Assembly (NCBI GenBank): GCA_018894655.1 | Contig: JAHIPE010000061.1 | Location: forward strand, 1 to 9,225 | DNA from: Actinomycetota bacterium | GTDB taxonomy: Bacteria > Actinomycetota > Geothermincolia > Fen-727 > Anoxymicrobiaceae | DNA: 9,225 bases | Direction of reading: 5' to 3' | Shown: positions 6,647 through 9,225 of the stretch, in pieces | Position numbering within the stretch: the first letter of the stretch is position 1 | Layout of the letters: each line of letters begins with the position of its first letter | Position numbers and translations under genes: made by a program | Notes under the pieces: generated by a model | Databases searched by the model: none | What the model was told of the DNA's origin: nothing | The model's input: the letters and a program-made list of their open reading frames with translations, nothing else

Positions 6647-6648
6647 TT
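6599..6648 (-). repeat. 50-bp direct repeat, copy 2 (inside the tRNA-Thr pseudogene)
   Basis: This stretch is identical to 2400-2449 and in the same orientation. The match ends two bases upstream of the tRNA 5' end on one side and at the variable loop/T arm boundary on the other. Perfect identity beside a scrambled T arm suggests either a recent recombination event or gene conversion limited to this stretch. Confidence 0.95.
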
Positions 6649-6815
6649 CGCGTCAACAGCGGGCGTCGTTTCCCTGAGGGGACTCCCGCCCGAAAGCCAA
6701 TTCTACCATCGAATGGAGGCCTGTGCTCCACACGTGGGGTACGAACAGTAGACCAATCCTTTGATTTCTGATGTATTGTGTGGACACCTATGCCTCGTTT
6801 CAAACTAGCTTGGTC

Positions 6816-6824
6816 TGCTATAAT
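6816..6824 (+). promoter_or_regulatory. Perfect extended -10 box in the intergenic gap
   Basis: TGC followed directly by TATAAT at 6816-6824 exactly matches the extended -10 consensus on the plus strand. No convincing -35 is present. Nothing protein-coding lies downstream until 7303, so a transcript from here would be a leader of about 470 bases or a non-coding RNA. This may be a chance match. Confidence 0.3.
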
Positions 6825-7203
6825 CAAACCAGCACCTTGAAAAGACCGATATCGGGTTCCAACACAGAATCGCTTGTTGGGTAAAATCGGCAAGCGTCCG
6901 TTTGAGTTTTCACCGCCGTCCAAAACCGTATGCCTATAAGGATTACACGGTATTCTTTCCAAGCAGTTCGGGGAAGGGACGGATGGGGTGTCCCGGCAAC
7001 GGGATAGCCGTGGGTCTTGTTGATGTCATAGATGTCAACATTGTTTGAACGGTGTACGACGGACTTACTAACGAGGCTCCGCCTCAGACCGACGAGTTGT
7101 ATTTCCCGACATCCATCAAATCTGAAACTTGACTCATTTACAACAAGTTTGGTCAGATAAGCTCTGCTGGAGCACCGGCGCTGGTCCTTGTCCTGTGAAA
7201 TAC

Positions 7204-7274
7204 AATATAATCAATATATTCCTCAGTTTTTCTTAATATTATTCATGTTACTATTGACTATACTTAAATATAAT
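7204..7274 (+). promoter_or_regulatory. AT-rich promoter/operator zone before the DUF2089 gene
   Basis: A 6-bp inverted repeat with a 5-base spacer, aatata-atcaa-tatatt, occupies 7204-7220 and resembles a small operator. TTGACT (7254-7259) and TATAAT (7269-7274) are both present but only nine bases apart, so they cannot form one standard promoter. Each may pair with a poorer partner. The base composition makes chance matches easy. Autoregulation by the DUF2089 product is plausible but not shown. Confidence 0.35.
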
Positions 7275-7302
7275 GATATTCTGCCCTCAAGGAGTGATAG
7301 AT

Positions 7303-7665
7303 ATGGAAATACCGGCCCCAGTCCAATGCCAGATATGTGAAGGGGAACTCACCGTCAAAAGGGTCGCATGTCACAGGTGTGGCTGCGCGCTGGAGGGCAA
7401 CTTCGCCCTCCCCCTTCTCGCCAGGCTGACCCGCGATGAGCAGAAGTTCATCGAGATCTTCGTATCCCTTTCGGGGAACCTCAAGAACGTCGCCTCCACG
7501 CTGGGGGTATCATACCCCACGGTGAGAAACAGGCTGGACAACATCATCGCCTCGCTGGACGCGCTGGCCGAGGCAGACCGGGTGAAGAGAGAGGAACTCA
7601 TCGACAGCGTCGAGCGGGGGGAGATAACTCCCTCGGTCGCGGCGCGCCTTCTTGAAGAGGCCTGA
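7303..7665 (+). CDS. DUF2089 family protein: zinc ribbon plus helix-turn-helix regulator
   Basis: This is a 120-residue protein. ATG 7303 is chosen because AAGGAG (7289-7294) lies eight bases upstream; an in-frame ATG at 7273 has no such site and would start inside the AT-rich promoter zone. Residues 9-26 form a short zinc ribbon (CQIC at 9-12, CHRC at 23-26). Residues about 44-82 match the family's HTH region: DEQKFIEIFVSLSGNL, then VASTLGVSYPTVRNRLD, with the expected recognition-helix sequence SYPTVRNRL. The C-terminus (EELIDSVERGEITPSVAARL) is a SHOCT-like helical hairpin, the same kind of motif that opens the next gene. It is probably a cytoplasmic DNA-binding regulator, and pairing through SHOCT-like segments with its neighbour is an inference. 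It is separated from the next gene by 22 bases, so they very likely share a transcript. Confidence 0.92.
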   Translation: MEIPAPVQCQICEGELTVKRVACHRCGCALEGNFALPLLARLTRDEQKFIEIFVSLSGNLKNVASTLGVSYPTVRNRLDNIIASLDALAEADRVKREELIDSVERGEITPSVAARLLEEA

Positions 7666-7687
7666 CTCTAGAAAGGATGGGTTCACG

Positions 7688-8308
7688 ATGAGAAAGGAAC
7701 AGATCAAGCGAATGGTGTCCGAGGGAAAGATAAGCCCCCAAGAGGGGGAACGCCTCCTGGAGGCTCTCAGGAGGTCACGCTCCGGAGAAGCGGATCGTGA
7801 GATCGCCAGGAGGGCCGGCAAGAAGACCAGGAGCAGAAGGCGCCTCTACATCGCGCTGGCGGTGATTATCGCGGTGGTGGCGGCGACCGGGCTGTCACTG
7901 GGCCTGTACTTCGCCTTCAGGGAGGTGGATTCGGCCGGCGACCTTTTCAAGAAAGGCGAGAAGGCGTTCGCGGAAGGCGACTACGAGAAGGCAATCGAGT
8001 GCTATAAGGGGGGCTTGGAGAAGGAACCCTCGTCGTCCGCCGGTTATAACCTCCTGGGAATGGCCTACCGGTTCCTCTACAACCAGACCGGGAGCACGAA
8101 GTACAGGCAGGAAGAGGTGGAGGCGTTCACCAGGGCGATAGAGTTGGTTCCCAACAACCCGGTGCCGCTGGTGAACCTCGGGGCCACCCTGTTCTACCAG
8201 GGGGAAAAAGGGGAAGCGGCGGGGTATCTACAGAGGGCCCTCGAGGTGTACCCGGACCACCCGGACCGCGCGGGCATCGAGGAGATGATCCGCGAGGCCC
8301 TGCAGTGA
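7688..8308 (+). CDS. Membrane-anchored TPR protein with N-terminal SHOCT-like motif
   Basis: This is a 206-residue protein. ATG 7688 follows AAAGGA by about ten bases; a TTG start at 7652 overlapping the upstream gene is possible but lacks a ribosome site. Residues 1-28 (MRKEQIKRMVSEGKISPQEG and ERLLEAL) are a SHOCT-like short helical pair. A basic stretch (41-52) precedes one transmembrane helix at about 53-77 (LYIALAVIIAVVAATGLSLG), which predicts a cytoplasmic N-terminus and an exported C-terminus. Residues about 82 onward are TPR units: DLFKKGEKAFAEGDYEKAIE, SAGYNLLGMAYRFLY, EAFTRAIELVPNNPVPL, LGATLFYQGEKGEAAGYL and RALEVYPDHPD. TPRs bind protein partners, so this may be an envelope scaffold regulated by or with the DUF2089 protein. 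The specific job is unknown. It converges on the M28 peptidase pseudogene with no visible terminator between. Confidence 0.9.
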   Translation: MRKEQIKRMVSEGKISPQEGERLLEALRRSRSGEADREIARRAGKKTRSRRRLYIALAVIIAVVAATGLSLGLYFAFREVDSAGDLFKKGEKAFAEGDYEKAIECYKGGLEKEPSSSAGYNLLGMAYRFLYNQTGSTKYRQEEVEAFTRAIELVPNNPVPLVNLGATLFYQGEKGEAAGYLQRALEVYPDHPDRAGIEEMIREALQ

Positions 8309-9225
8309 CTTGAGGGCTGCGGCGATGTGGAGCATCTCGTGCATGTAGGCGAGACCGTGCGCGACGGGGGGGCCCGTCTCGGGGCAGACCTCGCCCCGGC
8401 CCTTAGTGCCCCGTTCCATAAATACGCTTGCATTCGAACGTCGATGCATCCGCACCTGCTGCGTTCCGCTCCCTCGCGGTACTCACGGAGTACAGCTCGG
8501 TCGCGCGCCTTGCATGAGCGGCGCCTCGGCGCTCTCGATACGACACCATATTTATGGAACGAGGCACATAGGTTCCGATCTCCGGGAACTCCCCGGACTC
8601 CTTCAGCCGGCGGGCGATCTTGATCAGTTCCGCTGAGTAAGGCAGAATCCGGACGAATCCCTCGCTCACGCCGTAGTGGCAACGGGCCACAACCGACTGA
8701 ATCCAGGTTGATGATGTAGGTGTTCTCCCGGTCCATCTCCTTGAAGTGCCGACGCGCGTACTGGACCATCCCCATCATGATGGACTCCTCGCAACCCAGC
8801 GCCAGGAACTCAAACGAGCAGTTCGAGAGCGGCTCTCGGGCGATCGCGTCCGCCACCGACAGAGAGGCGGCTGTTCCGGTGGCGTTGTCTATCGCCCCGG
8901 GGACGTAATGGCCGGTGCCGATGTCCAGGAACGTCAGGGCGGCGACCAGCAGGACGAGCGATGCTATCCCCTGAACTACACCGGTGGGGATCCACATTCC
9001 CGTGCCGCCTGGAACTATTCCCCTGGTCACGCATACCGCGACAAGCGCCAGCATGGCTATTATCATGGGCATCATGACGTTCGGCGTCCTCGAAGGCACA
9101 GAGCGTCTCGATCTCCCCGGTCATGTCCACGTCGCCCGCCGACCTCACCTCGTTACCAGCCGTGGTCCCTTACGATGCAGGCGGACGCGTTGATGCCCGA
9201 CACCATCACCAGCGGAACTCCCCCG
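8306..9225 (-). pseudogene. Membrane-type M28 zinc metallopeptidase, frameshifted and interrupted; runs off the right edge
   Basis: Pieces in all minus-strand frames together give a peptidase. GVPLVMVSGINASACIVRDH comes first, then NEVRSAGDVDMTGEIETLC. A hydrophobic region follows with two likely membrane helices (MMPMIIAMLALVAVCV; VVQGIASLVLLVAALTFL). The M28 core is next: VPGAIDNATGTAASL (metal-binding Asp), FLALGCEESIMMGM (catalytic and metal Glu pair) and INLDSVGCGPL (metal Asp). The end is HYGVSEGFVRILPYSAEL and IKIARRLKESGEFPEIGTYV, then, after an insertion, ERGTKG and a degenerate C-terminus. Frames change near 9155, 9082 and 8680; the last is explained by one extra C (TTGCCAC for TTGCAC). 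A 172-bp MITE-like element splits the gene at 8401-8572. Such M28 enzymes are aminopeptidases. This copy cannot be made intact. Its 5' end and any first metal-binding His lie outside the window or are lost. Confidence 0.82.
8401..8572. mobile_element. MITE-like 172-bp element with 24-bp imperfect terminal inverted repeats
   Basis: The left end (8401-8424) and the reverse complement of the right end (8549-8572) agree at 21 of 24 positions, including a perfect 13-bp core, cgttccataaata. Between them lie further hairpins: tgcat(t)cga/tcgatgca with loop acg (about 8429-8448), gtactc-acg-gagtac (about 8480-8494), and a gagc/gctc-based stem at about 8517-8535. There is no transposase. No clear target-site duplication is seen, so the exact borders are uncertain by a few bases. 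It sits inside the M28 peptidase pseudogene, consistent with a non-autonomous transposable element or a mobile hairpin repeat. Confidence 0.6.

Larger units (their letters stand above)
2400..6648. mobile_element. Candidate tRNA-linked defence segment bounded by 50-bp direct repeats
   Basis: The segment lies between two identical 50-bp tRNA-Thr repeats. It contains SIR2-like and DUF4143 gene ruins and an intact HEAT-protein/N4-cytosine methyltransferase operon. Spot GC counts of two 60-base lines inside (about 50% near 4201 and 45% near 5881) are lower than in the flanking genes. No integrase, transposase or relaxase is visible, so if it was mobile it moved in trans or has lost its recombinase. 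The alternative is tandem duplication of tRNA-Thr followed by insertion of foreign genes between the copies. Confidence 0.5.
6647..7302. other. 656-base interval without a gene; small hairpins and AT-rich right end
   Basis: No frame here shows convincing protein homology or a ribosome site until 7289. Visible structure includes a 5-bp stem with a GCAA tetraloop (6991-7004) nested inside acgg/ccgt (6979-6982, 7008-7011), and a 7-base direct repeat gatgtca (7022-7028, 7031-7037). There is also a 5-bp stem gaggc/gcctc (7073-7085) and an inverted repeat aaacttg/caagttt (7126-7132, 7145-7151). None is followed by a T-run. From about 7200 the sequence becomes strongly AT-rich. The interval could hold a long leader or a small RNA, or may be degraded sequence at the edge of the accessory segment. 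Confidence 0.6.

Noticed and set aside
6609..6962. Minus-strand frame of 117 codons across the tRNA pseudogene flank
   Set aside because: It reads through tRNA-derived sequence and shows no recognisable protein family, so it is probably spurious.
7273..7302. Earlier start of the DUF2089 protein at ATG 7273
   Set aside because: It has no ribosome site and overlaps the TATAAT box; ATG 7303 follows AAGGAG at good spacing.
7652..7687. TTG start of the TPR protein overlapping the DUF2089 gene
   Set aside because: ATG 7688 has its own AAAGGA and directly opens the SHOCT-like motif; the extra 12 residues look like read-through of the upstream region.
8403..8690. Minus-strand 95-codon frame continuing through the MITE-like element as a real protein
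   Set aside because: Its first part is peptidase sequence and the rest is translated inverted-repeat DNA, so it is a chance fusion rather than a gene.
1..9225. CRISPR array, rRNA or an integrase gene
   Set aside because: No regularly spaced repeats, no ribosomal RNA sequence and no tyrosine or serine recombinase motifs were seen in any frame.

Overview
The window looks like a piece of a fairly GC-rich bacterial chromosome carrying a small, lower-GC accessory segment beside a tRNA-Thr gene. Spot counts of single 60-base lines give about 57% GC in the sensor gene on the left and 70% in the TPR gene on the right, but about 45-50% in the two restriction-modification-type genes in the middle. The host cannot be named from this. 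A DUF2089 regulator next to a SHOCT/TPR membrane protein and a membrane-type M28 peptidase fit a deep-branching high-GC lineage such as Actinomycetota or Chloroflexota, but that is only a guess.

Layout. Bases 1-2123 (minus) encode the N-terminal 707 residues of a multi-PAS/GAF sensor protein whose C-terminus lies off the left edge. An intact tRNA-Thr(CGU) follows at 2372-2447 (minus). A 50-bp stretch of this tRNA gene is repeated perfectly and in the same orientation at 6599-6648, where it forms the 5' two thirds of a tRNA-Thr pseudogene. The 4.2 kb between the copies holds a decayed SIR2-like gene fused to the C-terminal part of a DUF4143 (AAA-linked) protein on the minus strand. It also holds an intact, translationally coupled pair on the plus strand: a HEAT-repeat protein with an unfamiliar N-terminal domain (3910-5379), then an N4-cytosine DNA methyltransferase closely resembling M.PvuII (5379-6380). 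I read this as a tRNA-linked defence segment: a probable type II restriction-modification system in which the HEAT protein would be the nuclease, next to the ruins of older defence genes. No integrase is visible.

Right side. A 656-base gap with no gene (6647-7302) contains hairpins, a perfect extended -10 box and an AT-rich promoter zone. It leads into a two-gene operon: a DUF2089 zinc-ribbon/HTH regulator (7303-7665) and a SHOCT-TM-TPR protein (7688-8308). Converging on it from the right edge is a membrane-type M28 metallopeptidase pseudogene with at least three frameshifts. It is interrupted by a roughly 172-bp MITE-like element with 24-bp imperfect terminal inverted repeats.

Long intact frames (707, 489, 333 and 206 codons) lie alongside the broken genes. 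The frameshifts are therefore more likely real decay than general sequencing error, although the eight-base homopolymer in the DUF4143 remnant could be either.
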